Positions 1 to 11,183 of a stretch of DNA of 64,000 nucleotides are shown piece by piece. Made by a program: the position numbers and the translations under genes. The stretch lies in contig OY856187.1 of assembly GCA_963693315.1 (NCBI GenBank), positions 43,056,825 to 43,120,824 on the forward strand. Direction: 5' to 3'. This DNA is from Diogma glabrata. Taxonomy: Eukaryota; Arthropoda; Insecta; Diptera; Cylindrotomidae. Positions within the stretch are counted from its first letter, which is position 1, and every line of letters starts with the position of its first letter. The notes below the pieces were generated by a model. It was not told the origin of the DNA, made no database searches, and saw only the letters and a list, made by a program, of their open reading frames with translations.

Positions 1-231
1 AAGCCAGGAGTAAAAGTTGTTGAAGATTCAAACTAACAGGTATTCGGGAAACCCTCTGCCATTTTGTCCAACTTTGAAATAAATCCAGATCTTCCATTTT
101 CAACTAAATCTGGATAATGAAAAAAGTCGTATACAGATACAAATTTTTCTATCAATGTAATATTTTTATAAAGCATTACTTAGTATACCTTTAAAAAAAA
201 ATCATTAAAATCGGTTAACCCGTCACAACTT

Positions 232-1895
232 TAAAATATGAAGAGGCCGAAATCTCAAGCTCTGAGATATCAAAACTTCGGTTTTGGTTAAGGATTTTAA
301 TATAGTTTTCGGCATAAAACTTTTATGAGGACATTGTTTTTAGTTTTGGGCAGTCATGTATATCAAACATAAAACTCTTTGTAAAAGCACAAGTATTTTA
401 TCTCTGTTTAGAAATTTATTACAAAACTAACACTAAACATCAATTCGTCGCCGGAAAATTATAACAGATCATAAATTAACATAATTTAGTGAAAACTGAA
501 AAGATGATACAATCAATCAGCAAACTACTCAACAACCTCTCCATTTAGCGTTTCGAGAAAATATTACATAATCGCAAATTCATATTTCTTTCAAAATTCC
601 AAAAATATTGTAAAAATTAAATAAAATCAAACTTTTTTCAAACTTTTAAAAATATTCCAAAAATTATTACAAAATCAAAGATTGATTTTTTTTTTCAAAA
701 ATTCTGTAAATATTGCAAACATTATAACAAAATCAAAAATTGAAGCTTTTCCAAAATTCCAAAATTTAGAATAAAATCCAATATTTAAACTTTTTCTAAA
801 TTTTAATAATATTCCGAAAATTCTTAAAAATTCAAAAATTCAAACTTTTCCCAAAATTCTAAAAATATTGCAAAAGTTATAACAATATCAATATTTGAAA
901 TTTTTTTCAAAATTCCAAAAATTATAATAAAATCAAAAATTTGAAATTTTTCACAATTCTAAAAATATTCCAAAAATTCTAACAAAATCAAAAATTGAAA
1001 CTTTTTTCAAAATTCTAAAGATATGGATATAAAATTCACAAATTCACAAGTTCAAAAATTCTATTTTTATTTTCAAAATTCTAAAAATATTGCAAAAATT
1101 ATACAAAAAATATTACAAAATCAAAAATACAAACTTTTTTCACAATTCCAAAAATATTTCAAAAACTATAACAAATTCAAAAATTTCCATGTCACATTTA
1201 CGTCATATAAACAGCTAAATTTTTTTTCTACAAAATTGGCTAAAAAAATTAATGAAATCATTTTTTTGGCATACTTGAAAATATTTTTTTCAGAAACCTA
1301 TAATGCAGTAAAATTCTCAATAATAATAATATCATGTCCATTACATTCCATTTCATACAAATAACTAATTTTATTATTTAAAAAAAAAACAGAAATGAAA
1401 ATCATTTTTTTGACACTCTTTACATTATTATTTAACATTATTTATTTATTTATTTATTTTTTATAAGTTGTCAATTATGATGCCATAATTCTCTTTAATA
1501 ATAATTAAATTTCATGTCATACAAATAATCAATCTTATTTTTTCCCAAAAAATTGGGTATACAACTAAATAAAAATCTTTCTTTTGACACACTTGACAAC
1601 ATATTTTTGACAAACTTGACATGTAATGATCTAGTTTTTGATCTCACATACCAATCCCGACTATCAAGATTTCTTCAAATTGAATGTCTTCATTCGTAAT
1701 CACTTAAAATGAACGTTTTAAGCAAAAAATATGCAAACCATTTTTTGACGGTTTTTTTTGACACACTTCCGGTACAGTAATCGAACACATCGTCCTTTCT
1801 GCTCTTCTCAATGAGTAAACCTATTTATAGAAAAAAAATTTTGAAATCCTTCTAGCGGTTTTCTAGATTTCGTCGGTTGTGACAGCCGGCCGCAG
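232..1895 (+). repeat. Family A modular AT-rich repeat, copy 1 (3'-truncated)
   Basis: Modules in order: a conserved head with the imperfect hairpin ATCTCAAGCTCTGAGAT and the motif CTTCGGTTTTGG (about 250-300); an AT-rich degenerate tandem array of a ~45-55 bp motif of the type CAAAAATTCTAAAAATATTG (about 590-1190); a TTGACACACTTGACAAC-type block (1400-1620); and a conserved tail starting 'ctcacataccaatcccgac' (about 1640-1890). The same modules in the same order recur at 27575-28863 (minus), 30590-31710, 37999-39607, 43569-44080 and 44081-45764 (minus). The last ~200 bases of the tail, present in the 37999 copy, are missing here. The open frame at 1023-1364 lies in the array and is low-complexity, not a gene. 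Confidence 0.8.
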
Positions 1896-1908
1896 ACTCA
1901 TACATTTT

Positions 1909-1929
1909 AACTTCCCGATATGGGAAGTT
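1909..1929. repeat. 8-bp stem / 5-nt loop hairpin
   Basis: AACTTCCC / GATAT / GGGAAGTT is a perfect stem-loop. A second copy at 4668-4688 has the same loop but AACTTCTC / GAGAAGTT, so one base pair changed on both sides and pairing was kept. Both copies are followed by a similar 'gttttgggtc' sequence, so this is probably a conserved end of a dispersed repeat. Confidence 0.75.
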
Positions 1930-1934
1930 ATTGT

Positions 1935-2300
1935 TTTTGGGTCAATTTTCGAAATCCGATTTTAAGGGTTCCATACTTTAAAAAAGTAAAAACGGTACCC
2001 TATTGGTGAGACTCCGGTGTCCGTCCGAATTTCTACATAATCAATTTACTCACAAACTATAAGTGCTATCAACTTGAAAGTTTCTACAGTTTTTAAACGT
2101 GTTTTCCACATGCCTACTGATAACAAAAAAAATTCAAATATTTGTTTTCATTTATATTTATGAACATAGATAAGGAGATAGTAAAACAAAAGTTTTTTGT
2201 AAGGAATCGAGTTTGGTCTAGAAAAATCGAAAAATTTAAAAATATTTCAAAAAACAATTTCAATGATTTTTCGACTGCTTAGTTTTTTTGATATTGTCAA
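1935..2300 (+). repeat. Family B dispersed repeat, copy 1
   Basis: The block from 'gtccgtccgaatttctac' through 'gtaaggaatcgagtttgg' and on to 'ttttcgactgctt' is found again at about 30240-30590 with point differences and small indels. No coding potential is visible. It leads into the poly-C tract and the ~285-bp array. Confidence 0.7.
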
Positions 2301-2325
2301 AAACGAATGTTGTTTTTCCTGTCCT

Positions 2326-2344
2326 CCCCCCCCCCCCCCCCCCC
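2326..2344 (+). repeat. Poly-C tract (19 C)
   Basis: An uninterrupted run of 19 C in AT-rich DNA, at the position where the neighbouring ~285-bp units carry shorter C-rich stretches. It may be an expanded homopolymer within one unit of the array; its exact length is unreliable in most sequencing. Confidence 0.9.
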
Positions 2345-2349
2345 TCTTA

Positions 2350-3290
2350 ACTTCGAATATTACATTACATGATTTTTTTCTAGTCCAAGCCAATTTTTTT
2401 GGCAATTTTCAAAAGCGCAGTTTTTGAGTTATGTTAAAAAATGTGACAAAAATTTCCTGTTCCCCGCCCCCTTAACTTCAAACATTACAAAAGAAAAAAT
2501 TTGGAAAAATTCATGGTTATGGGAAATGTTGTAAAGATTGAATGAAAACTATAGCGGTCGGCTCATAATTTCAAATGTTATTTGGATGGGGTTGAGAGTG
2601 GAATTTTGAAGAAAAAAATATTTTTGACCAAGTCGAGTGGGGTGTCATATTAAAGATTGATTTTTTTCTGGTGCAAAAAATTTTTTTTTGTATTTAAAAA
2701 AGCGCTATTTTTGAGTTATGTTAAAATATGTGAAAAAAAATTCCTCTCCCCCCCTTAACTTCGAACATTACAAAAGAAAAAATTTGAAAAAATGCCTGGT
2801 TATGGACAATGTTGTAAAGATTGAACGAAAACTATAGCGGTCGGCTCACCATTTCAAATGTTATTTTGATAGGGTTGAGAGTGGAGATTTTGAAAAAAAA
2901 ATTATTTTTGACCTTGTTGAGTGGGATGTCATATGAAAGGTTGATTTTTTTCTAGCCTAAAACAATTTTTTGTGTAATTTTCAAAAGCGCAGTTTTTGAG
3001 TTATATTGAAAAATGTGAAAAAAATTTCCTGTCCCCTCACTTAACATCGAACATTACAAAAGAAAAATATTTGAAAATATTCATGGTTATGGGAAATGTT
3101 GTAAAGATTAAATGAAAACTATAGCGGTTGGCTCATCATTTCAAATGTTATTTTGAGGATGTTGAGAGTGGAAATTTTGACAAAAAATTATTTTTGACTA
3201 TGTCGAGTCTTCTAGTCCAAACACTTTTTTTGTAGTTTTCGAAAACACCGTTTTTGATTCATTTGATTGAAATTCTAAAATTGTGTTTTG
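2350..3290 (+). repeat. Tandem array, ~285-bp unit (about three copies plus part)
   Basis: Units begin with 'ttaacttcgaacattacaaa' or close variants at 2472, 2755 and 3041 (spacings 283 and 286), with a partial unit from about 2347. Each carries 'aactatagcggtcggctc', 'ggttgagagtgga' and 'agcgcagtttttgagttat'. Copies are perhaps 85-90% alike by eye, so this is an older array. No open frame runs through the units. Confidence 0.85.
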
Positions 3291-4208
3291 TGATGGACTA
3301 TTTACATAAAATAATCGTAGAAGAGGATAAATTTTACTACGTTGTAGGAAATGTATATTATAGTAAATATTGAGTGTAACGAAGTAAAGAAATGAACAAA
3401 CAAGATCAGATTAGATCAATACAGTTTAACAAGTCAGATGAACTAAACTTCAGGCAAAAGGCGTTAGGTAGAAAAATTATGCGATAACATACCTGATACC
3501 TGTTTGCTATTCGATAGATCATTTAATATGGTTGCATTGCAAATGTTCTCTGTGAAGTTGATCACTAATTACAAACATTTTTGAAATTTTTGAACTATTG
3601 AACTACAGTTGAACTATAAAATTGTTACAGTCAAGTTAATCAAGGTTGAGGATCTGTTCTTTTCGTTAAGTCTGATACAGTACCATCTGTGCAGAATAAT
3701 AATAGCCACCATCACTTTGAGTTTAGCTCTGCTGGCAGTCATTGTGAATGTTCAACTAACTGAAGTACAAATCCTGTTGGTATACTATACCGATCTCCTC
3801 AATGTTCAGTAGACAAATCACTCGACTGTGTTAACAATGCACTCGTTGGCAATAATTTGACGACACTATTTCTCCGTTTTTTCCGTTGGTTTCAATAAAA
3901 ATCCTCTAAACTGGCTCTCAAACTATTTTCTACAAAAAAATTTATAAAGAAAAATTCATTAACCAACAACAGTTGAAGCTACAACAATTGATAATATATT
4001 TTCCAATATAAATAGATTATAAGCTGGTGTTATTGAAGGTTTCTTTAGCCACCATAAACAGCTTTGGGTAAAATGCAACCCAACGTGAAACAATGCAAAC
4101 AAAAACTGTTGTTTTCTCAAATATTATATACACGGAACCCTCAGCGAGCGAATTATATTCGCACTTGCCTGACTTTTTTATGATATCTTTACGTTCCATG
4201 ACATGGCC
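3291..4208. other. No gene recognised
   Basis: AT-rich non-repetitive sequence. A 67-codon open frame at 3609-3812 (plus) begins at TTG, is hydrophobic and slightly less AT-rich than its surroundings, but has no family resemblance I recognise and no splice context, so I do not call it a gene. A 60-codon minus frame at 4017-4199 is likewise unsupported. Confidence 0.5.
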
Positions 4209-5250
4209 TCCTGAAGCTGTTTAGACTATTTTTAGCTGGCATTCTGTGTGTATGTATGTATGTATCGCTATATGTAGACAAATTTTTGTCCAACGCCTAG
4301 TCCTTTTCTAGCGAAATTAAAAAATTAAACTATTTTTTAGTGGTTTTCAAAAAACTGAAAATGATCTCTTCCAAATATTATGAGATTAAATAATGCTATA
4401 AAGGTCATTAAACTTCCATATTGTTTATCATCATGTCAGCCATTTATAATAAGAATTGTATAAATAATTGCTATCTTACTTTTTTAAAAAAATGTGAAAA
4501 ACTACGTGTTATTTTCGTTTCGCAAGCGCATGATATTTGGATAAAATTTTGGTATGTAAATGAGCTTCAAACGCATCCGGGTTTGTTTCAATATCGAAGA
4601 TCTGTGTTATATTCTAAATTTAACAAAAAGATCAGAGGTTCGTGAGTGGTCGAGTCAACTTTTTATTAACTTCTCGATATGAGAAGTTAGTGTTTTGGGT
4701 CGATTTTCGAAATAGGAATTTTTGAACGTTTCAAGACCTTCTGAAGCTGTTTAGGCTATTTTTAGCTGGCAGTATACGTATGTGTGTGTATGTGCGTGTG
4801 TATCGTCGTATGTGGACAAAAATTTGTCCAACGCTTTCTCAACCACGGATAATCCGATTTCAACGGCAATGGTCATAATTGATGTATCTTGGGGCGAAAC
4901 TTACAGCCCAATCCTTTTCTAACGACATCGACGTTTTTTAGTGGATTCTAAAAGAACTGAAAATCAGCTCTTGCAAATATTATGAGAATAAATAACGCTA
5001 TCAAGACCATTTACCTCTCATTTTGTTTGTCATCATGTCAACAATTTATAATGACATTTGTATAAACAATTGCTATCTTACTTTTTGAGTTTTTAAAAAT
5101 ATTTGAAAAATAGGTATTATTTTCGTTACGTTTGCGTAAGATTGCATGAGATCTTAATGAAACTTTTGAATTAAAATGAGCTGCAAACGCATTCGGGTTT
5201 ATTTGAATATGGAAAATATGCTATTTTGAATGAGCTATTTTCAAAATTTG
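4209..5250 (+). repeat. Tandem duplication, ~528-bp unit (two diverged copies)
   Basis: Copy 1 starts 'ctgaagctgtttagac' near 4211 and copy 2 'ctgaagctgtttaggc' near 4740. Both carry a TGTATG/TGTG microsatellite, a 'gacaaa..tttgtccaacg' hairpin, 'aaatattatgag', 'caattataat'-type AT sequence and 'gagct(t/g)caaacgcat'. Roughly three quarters identical by eye, with many indels. The 74-codon frame at 4421-4645 falls inside copy 1, is not conserved in copy 2 and is not a gene. Confidence 0.8.
4668..4688. repeat. Hairpin, second copy with compensatory change
   Basis: AACTTCTC / GATAT / GAGAAGTT. Partner of the hairpin at 1909-1929, with a C-G pair replaced by T-A. It lies inside the first 528-bp unit. 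Confidence 0.75.
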
Positions 5251-5949
5251 GCAAAGGAGTCTGTGGGGGTCTGTGGATCGTTGAACAACAATTTTTTTTA
5301 AACTTCAATAACACTCAGTCCTGACATTCATTTTTGTTGAAACTTAGAGCATAAGGTTTTTGTAATGTTTATAGAAATTTTGCAACTTCCGGTTTATCAC
5401 TTTTGGCTATATAGCTTTATCTTATTCTTTTAAATATATCACAACAACAGCCATTGATGAATCTTTGGTAAAATGTTTCAGTTAACATAGAAGAAATATA
5501 GAACAAATTTGCTTTTGAGGTGTCTTGTATGTAGTGGTCGGTGTTCATCAAACAAATCCTGACCTTTTATCTTACCGATAGGTTAGTTTGTTGACTGTTG
5601 TGTTGGAGATTATTTTTGATATTGACATTTTAATGATATCTTCACCTTTCAATACCTTCTGAATCGGTCTAGACAATGTATTTTAGTTTGCAATTGATGT
5701 GTCAATTTATGTGTAAATTATTACAATTGATGTGACGTTTAATAAATAAATGTTAGCTTTCGTATTTTAGGCTTTAAAAACCCTAATTGAGCTAATATTC
5801 ACTTTTTGTTGACTTTTTTTTCAAATTTGATTTAATATTTGTTTTGTAATTTTTCGTTTTTTATTTGTATTTATGTTCTTTAAAACATATTTTTGGAGAA
5901 TGCAGTTAAATTATAATAATTTTTTTTATGCTTGGTATTTTAGTATACC
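5251..5949. other. No gene recognised
   Basis: AT-rich sequence with no convincing open frame, RNA gene or repeat seen by eye. Confidence 0.4.
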
Positions 5950-6145
5950 TTTTAATCTCACGGGAAGTTCCTGGCGTGGCCCTTATGGCCACACCCCCAT
6001 CCCACTAGATTTTTTTGCTTTTTTAGAATTAGTAGGTCCCAAAACGTCGAAAAATGTCAAAAAAAAGTGGGGGCAAGAATTTCACCTTATGTTCATGAAT
6101 TCAATACTTTGGTTTTTTCAAAACCGAAGTAGCTTTCCTTACCTC
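5950..6145 (+). repeat. Family A tail fragment
   Basis: Matches the tail of the family A copy at 39480-39607: 'gcttttttagaatcagtagg'-type sequence, then AAAACGTCG, GTGGGGGTAAGAATTTCAC and ATTCATGAA, closing with GGTTTTTTCAAAACCGAAGTA. It has the GGTTTT/AAAACC hairpin variant rather than GGTCT/AGACC. The 91-codon frame at 5873-6148 is just this repeat read through. Confidence 0.75.
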
Positions 6146-7640
6146 TGAAATTCTTAATAAATTTCGAGCCAGCCAACTAGTTTTTTATTATACTGACGAT
6201 TACCAAAATTTCAAGAAAATTTTAGCTTTTGAGCGTATTGTTTATCAAAATACATAGTAGTGAATACATAGAAGTGAACTACCGCGTTGAAAAGTTAAAA
6301 TAAAGAGCCATGCTTTAAAAATATAAATTAAATTCACTTCATCAAAGTCGAATATTCTTTTTACAAAAAAAATTGTTTCCCAATATTACACTGATTCTTC
6401 GAAACATGTACAAAATATTATGAAAATAGATTCAAGTTAAAAGAAATAATGATAAGAAAGATGAAAGTATAAATGAAAAGTTGTATCAAGTAAATAAGAT
6501 AGAAAAACAAGGTTAAATTTCCAGGAAATAAATGTTTATTATATTTTTGGCCTAATGAACATTTTGTCGACACTTCTAAATTAATTTTGATAATGGATTT
6601 TGATGGGTCATGGGCGTTCCTTTTTTTAAGCTACTGGTTATGATTGACCTAAATATAAATAAGTTTTAAGAAATTCGAAAAACTAATGAGCTGAAATGAG
6701 AAGAATTTCATTAAAATTAACGATAAATGTTTCGGTTAACTTAAATTGAATGAAGCGAAAAATATTCGTTTCAATTTTTATTTAACTGTCGCCAGGAAAA
6801 TAATAAAAAAAATGTTTTGAATAATTTCTCTTAAAGCATGATAATTATATGAATTGAAAAAACTATATCATTAAGTCAAACAAAAACTAGAAATCACGTT
6901 TAATCAATCAAACAGTTGTCATAGCAATCATTTCTAGCATTTTATAACTTCACAAATCTATTCAAAAATGATTCGAGTTTTCTAAACAAAAGAAATCTTA
7001 AATTCAATTAAACTTTAAACATTAATCAACCAAAAATTAACTTTTTACACTTACATACAGAGCCGAAAAAGCTTATTATACAAAATATTTTTAATTTTCC
7101 AACTAATGTTTATAGTTTTACGATACCATCAAGTTTCGAGCGGATAACCGATGGTGATATTTTTGAACCACTCTGTTCATACAAATATTTATGGGTTTTA
7201 TTCATATTTTATGTAAATGTTATTAATATTTAGAGATTCGTATCGGACTCTATTTTATCGTTTTCATTATTTGTATTCTTGAAGCATTTTAAAAAGGAAA
7301 CATCACTTAATTTAAAAAGGAAAAATGAAAAATGAAAAACGAGAAATACGCCACAGTTAAGGAAATTTCTTTTGAATTAATTTGAAAAATAATGGAAATA
7401 ATTAATTTTGTATTTTGATCGAAAGAAACAATCAATTTCATTTGCGGGTTTTCAAAATTTGATTGAGTTATTCCGCATTTGTTATGAAAAGCGATGCGAT
7501 TTGATTTTTAATGAGTTCAGGAAATATCTTACTTTGAATATAATTATTAATTACATATTGGCTTGTACTGTTGTGACACATTTTTAGGATGATTGGCTCA
7601 ACTTGGTTTCTTTTTATGATTGCTAATGTTAAATGTGTTT
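6146..7640. other. No gene recognised
   Basis: About 1.5 kb of AT-rich DNA with no supported coding sequence or repeat. It could be intronic if 7649-7810 is a real exon. Confidence 0.4.
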
Positions 7641-7648
7641 TTTTTCAG

Positions 7649-7810
7649 GGTGATAGTATTACCTTAACCGAACTGATTGGAGATTTCGCCCTCAATACTA
7701 AGACTGAAATAAATTTCATCAACCGACCAACACTTCCCACTCTGACGTTGTACCTTCTCATTGTCGTTCAATGTTTTTTGCTAAAATTCCGGAATCCAAA
7801 AATGCCCTAA
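7649..7810 (+). CDS. Candidate terminal coding exon (unknown gene)
   Basis: A long T run and CAG (acceptor at 7647-7648) precede a 53-codon frame ending in TAA at 7808-7810. The segment is visibly less AT-rich than its surroundings and uses a broad mix of codons. The product begins GDSITLTELIGDF, continues through an NFINRPTLPTL stretch and ends with a hydrophobic segment (LTLYLLIVVQCFLL) and a short basic tail; such an ending fits a single C-terminal membrane anchor or a GPI-attachment signal. No upstream exon was identified and I recognise no family. The acceptor and codon balance are seen; membership of a gene is inference. A chance open frame or an old transposon fragment remain possible. 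Confidence 0.35.
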   Translation, partial: GDSITLTELIGDFALNTKTEINFINRPTLPTLTLYLLIVVQCFLLKFRNPKMP

Positions 7811-8029
7811 AATTATAAATATAATATTAGCTTTGATGCGGCCAATTGAAGAATGACGTAGTGGACTGTAAGGATTGAAGATGTTCCGCACCACGGTCTT
7901 TGAATTCGACGTTGACACGATCTTATTGATGATGATTCTGTGGTAGTGATAGATATAGACGTATGTACGATGATCAATTCCTCAAATAGGTTGGATGTAT
8001 ATAAAATTTGTTGTGTCTTAAATGCGATG

Positions 8030-9200
8030 ACTAGCTCAGCACATCGATGAAAATGAACAGCAATGTAAATAGGACGACTAACTGTTCAAATAATTTGAAT
8101 GTATATAGAATACTGAATGTATAGTTTTTGAATGCGACGAATAGTTCAGCAAAATCGATAAAAAATGAACAGGAATACAAAATACGACGAATAGCTGGTC
8201 AAATAATTTGAATGTACATAGAATGTTGTATATATAATGTTTAAATGCGATGAAATAACTCAGCAATCGATGAACATGAACAGCAATACAAAATACGACG
8301 AATAACTGTTCAAATAGTTTGAATGTACATAGAATGTTGGATATATAATGTTTAAATGCGATTAAATAACTCAGCAATCGATGAATATGAACAGTAGTGC
8401 AAAATATGACGAATAACTGTTCCAATAGTTTGAATTTACAGAGAATGATGTATATATACCGCTTAAATTTGATGAATAACTCAGCACTGGATGAATATGA
8501 ACAATAATACCAAATATGACGAATAACTGTTACAGTAGTTTTAATGAATGTACATAGAATGTTGTATATATAATGCTTAAATGCGATGAATAATCCAGCA
8601 ATCGATGAATATGAACAGTAATGCAAACTACGACGAATAACTGTTCCAATATTTTGAATGAGTAATGTTTAAATGCGATGAAAAACTCAGTAGTCGATGA
8701 ATATGAACAGTAATGCAAATTACGATGAATAACTGTTCCAATAGTTTGAATGTATAATGTTTAAATGCGATGAAATAACTCAGCAATCGATGAACACGAA
8801 CAGTAATGCAAATTACGACGAATAACTGTTCCAATAGTTTGAATGTATAATGTTTAAATGCGATGAAAAACTCAGCAATCGATGAATATGAACAGTAATG
8901 CAAATTACGACGAATAACTGTTCCAATAGTTTGAATGTATAATGTTTAAATGCGATGAAAAACTCAGCAATCGATGAATATGAACAGTAATGCAAATTAC
9001 GACGAATAACTGTTCCAATAGTTTGAATGTATAATGTTTAAATGCGATGAAAAACTCAGCAATCGATGAATATGAACAGTAATGCAAATTACGACGAATA
9101 ACTGTTCCAATAGTTTGAATGAACAGAGAATGTTGTATATATAATGGTTAAATGCGATAAACAACTCAGCAATTAATGAACATGAACAATAATGCAAACT
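8030..9200 (-). repeat. Minisatellite, 92-bp unit with longer ~120-bp variants
   Basis: Near-identical 92-bp units run from about 8720 to 9110: each has 'tgcaaattacgacgaataac', 'ccaatagtttgaatg' and 'gcgatgaaaaactcagcaa'. From 8030 to 8720 and at the right end, longer diverged units carry an extra 'acatagaatgttgtatat' insert. Minus-strand open frames across it (for example 8078-8626, 8628-8903, 8997-9209) all share the same repeated peptide phase because 92 is not a multiple of three; they are by-products of the repeat, not genes. Confidence 0.9.
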
Positions 9201-9668
9201 TCCCTTCATTTGTCATCAAAGGCGGCGATGGACAACATTCTAAAGCATTTACAGCATGATGATAGTCGCCACATTGTTCTTGTTGAATGACTTGAATTTA
9301 ACTAAACAGAAACACAAAAAAATACACACAACACAACACAATCTTCAAAGGTGACTGCAATTAAAAAAAACGCTACCGACAAATCGACAAATTTATGACC
9401 GACAAATTTATGAAAATAGAAAAGATCTACATTCTAAATTTACATCGTTATTCAGTGAAACAATTACTTTATACAAACAAATGAATAATATTTACTATCC
9501 AAATTTACATCTAAAATAATTTATCAGTATGCGGACTGATTGAACCTAATATTTTAACCGATCATCTTGGCTTTTGTGTCATATTTTGACAACTATTGAT
9601 TGAAAATGAGTAAATGTATTTTTGCTTATAATTATTATTTATTTTTAACTTTATATTTGTATTTTTAG

Positions 9669-9710
9669 TGAACAATGGAATTAAATAGTTAGAAGACGAC
9701 GATGGATCAG
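9669..9710 (+). other. Candidate 42-nt exon with start codon (MDQ) and strong donor
   Basis: A T-rich tract and TAG (9666-9668) precede 42 nt that end ATGGATCAG, followed directly by the donor GTAAGC at 9711. All three frames upstream of the ATG contain stops, which suits a 5'UTR plus start-codon exon. Only three codons would be translated, ending in phase 0. Motif matches alone support this; chance matches of this kind are common. Confidence 0.25.
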
Positions 9711-9729
9711 GTAAGCGGATCCTTGCGTC

Positions 9730-10100
9730 GACAAGCTTCTTAAATCACCAATAGATCAAAAAGATGATTTTCGGGAAAGTTTTGATCGAATTCATACTTG
9801 GTATTCAAGTAGTGTTAGTAAATTAAAAAATATATGTTCTTTTAGAAAAATTTTAAAGTATTTAGTTTGAGAACAGGGTGGTCGAAAAGACTTTTGGAAA
9901 CTCAAACTACGGGTAACTTTGAAATCAAAAGGTAAGAGAACAACTAATCCGATGCCACTTTTTTAATATGCGTTGAAAAGGTAATTGTTGGTTTTGTTTA
10001 CACTGTCAAAAATATTTGAACAATAAAGTTTTTTAAAGATGGCGCTGATGTCGTAGGTTAAGCACTTTTTTATGTTTCTTCCACAATCTGAAAAATCCAA
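9730..10100 (+). repeat. Dispersed repeat, inverted partner at 23670-23960
   Basis: The stretch 'tttgagaacagggtggtc', 'ttttggaaactcaaacta', 'gaaaaggtaatt' and 'tttttaaagatggcgctg' matches the reverse complement of about 23670-23960 (there 'tgagaacagcgtggtccg' and 'tttttaaagatggcactg'). A third, weaker copy lies at about 10330-10450 ('gggaacagcgtgctccaa', 'ccaagatggctttgatg'). No protein is encoded. Confidence 0.65.
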
Positions 10101-10685
10101 TTTTACCCTAAAACATACTGGAATTTAGAGATAGATTTTTTTTTTATTAGACATATATTAATTTTTGAAGATTTACATCTCATGTCAAAAAATCTTAATT
10201 TTAGATGAAATCAGTAATCTGGGCGGTCGACGCTGAGCTCGACTATTTATGATCGACTTTATACTTGGAAAACAAGATGTATAGTTGAACAAAAAATATG
10301 TGGGTTTACAAACATTTTAAAGATTTTATTTTGGGAACAGCGTGCTCCAACAGATTTCTTGCCTATCGTAGTAAATATTTGGCGTACACTGTAGGCCACA
10401 ATATTATGAAATAGGCTTTTCCAAGATGGCTTTGATGCCGCACGTCAAGCAACTTTGAACTTTTTTTGTAATATAAAAGATAAAAGAGGGTTTGCCCTCT
10501 TCTAAAATATGGCAAAGCTTTAAGAAAAGGTTAATTTTATTCTAAAGATATTGCTTTTTAAAAATGAGCATCCCAGATCAAAAAATTTTAGTTTAACAAC
10601 TAAAATTTTTGATCTGTGATGCACCATTTTAAAAACTGATATGTTTAAAACAAATTTTTTCTTTAAATTTTAAAATTTTTTTGTA

Positions 10686-10844
10686 ATGAAGCGCTACCTC
10701 GTTGAAACTCAACGAAGTGGCATAGCAGGTCGCGTACCTAGCGAGATTATTTATTTGTCCCTGACCAGCGACAGCCTATGGGAACGAGTAAGAAATCCTG
10801 CTACTCTAGCACAAATAAACAATATAGTACGCGAAAAAACATGA
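10686..10844 (+). CDS. Short open frame, possible exon, 52 codons, unknown
   Basis: ATG at 10686 opens a 52-codon frame to TGA at 10842-10844 in an island of clearly higher GC. The product starts MKRYLVETQRSG, contains SEIIYLSLTSDSLWERV and ends NNIVREKT; it has no recognised family. A good splice-donor match, CGA|GTAAGA, sits inside at 10788, so the frame might instead be an exon of about 96 nt (10692-10787), which would be in phase with the MDQ exon candidate at 9669-9710. Downstream the GC-rich island continues without an open frame. The errantivirus insertion at 11184 lies 340 bases downstream. A fragment of an unrecognised element is an alternative. Confidence 0.3.
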   Translation: MKRYLVETQRSGIAGRVPSEIIYLSLTSDSLWERVRNPATLAQINNIVREKT

Positions 10845-10929
10845 TATATACGGAAATGAGAAAAAAGCAAGTGAAAGAATGAGACTCTGGCGACCCCCTA
10901 GGCGAGAGAACCGCGATCAACCCGTCCAA

Positions 10930-11040
10930 CCCCACATTTACTCACATACTCTCACACTCCCACACCTCATACACTCTCGCACCCTTCCCCACACACACAC
11001 GCACTCTCACACACATGCTCACTATCACCCATATCCACAT
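10930..11040 (+). repeat. CA/TC-rich low-complexity tract
   Basis: Irregular CTCACA/CACAC motif run with little G. A similar tract lies beyond the errantivirus at about 20790-20880. Confidence 0.7.
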
Positions 11041-11179
11041 CCATGCCCATAAGTTTAATATCTCAAAATGTTCATCCTTCACTGCCATCTTAACATCCAA
11101 TCACATAGAGCTTTCATAGTCGTGCATTTTATGTTTGAACCGTAAAAAAACCATGGCGGTACTTGAGGGTGAAATTGTT

Positions 11180-11183
11180 AAAC
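11180..11183. repeat. Target site duplication AAAC (left)
   Basis: AAAC directly before the first LTR equals AAAC at 20068-20071 directly after the second. Four-base duplications are usual for errantiviruses. Confidence 0.9.

Noticed and set aside
1023..1364. 113-codon open frame
   Set aside because: Lies in the degenerate AT-rich array of family A; equivalent frames at 31085 and 38386 share only composition.
3609..3812. 67-codon hydrophobic frame as a small membrane protein
   Set aside because: Starts at TTG, no splice or promoter context, and no family resemblance.
8030..9200. CRISPR-like array
   Set aside because: Units are directly adjacent tandem copies with no unique spacers, in eukaryotic DNA.
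8078..9209. Series of minus-strand open frames of 60-182 codons with similar peptides (MHYCSYSS...)
   Set aside because: They are one 92-bp minisatellite read in rotating frames; no start context, domain or codon bias.
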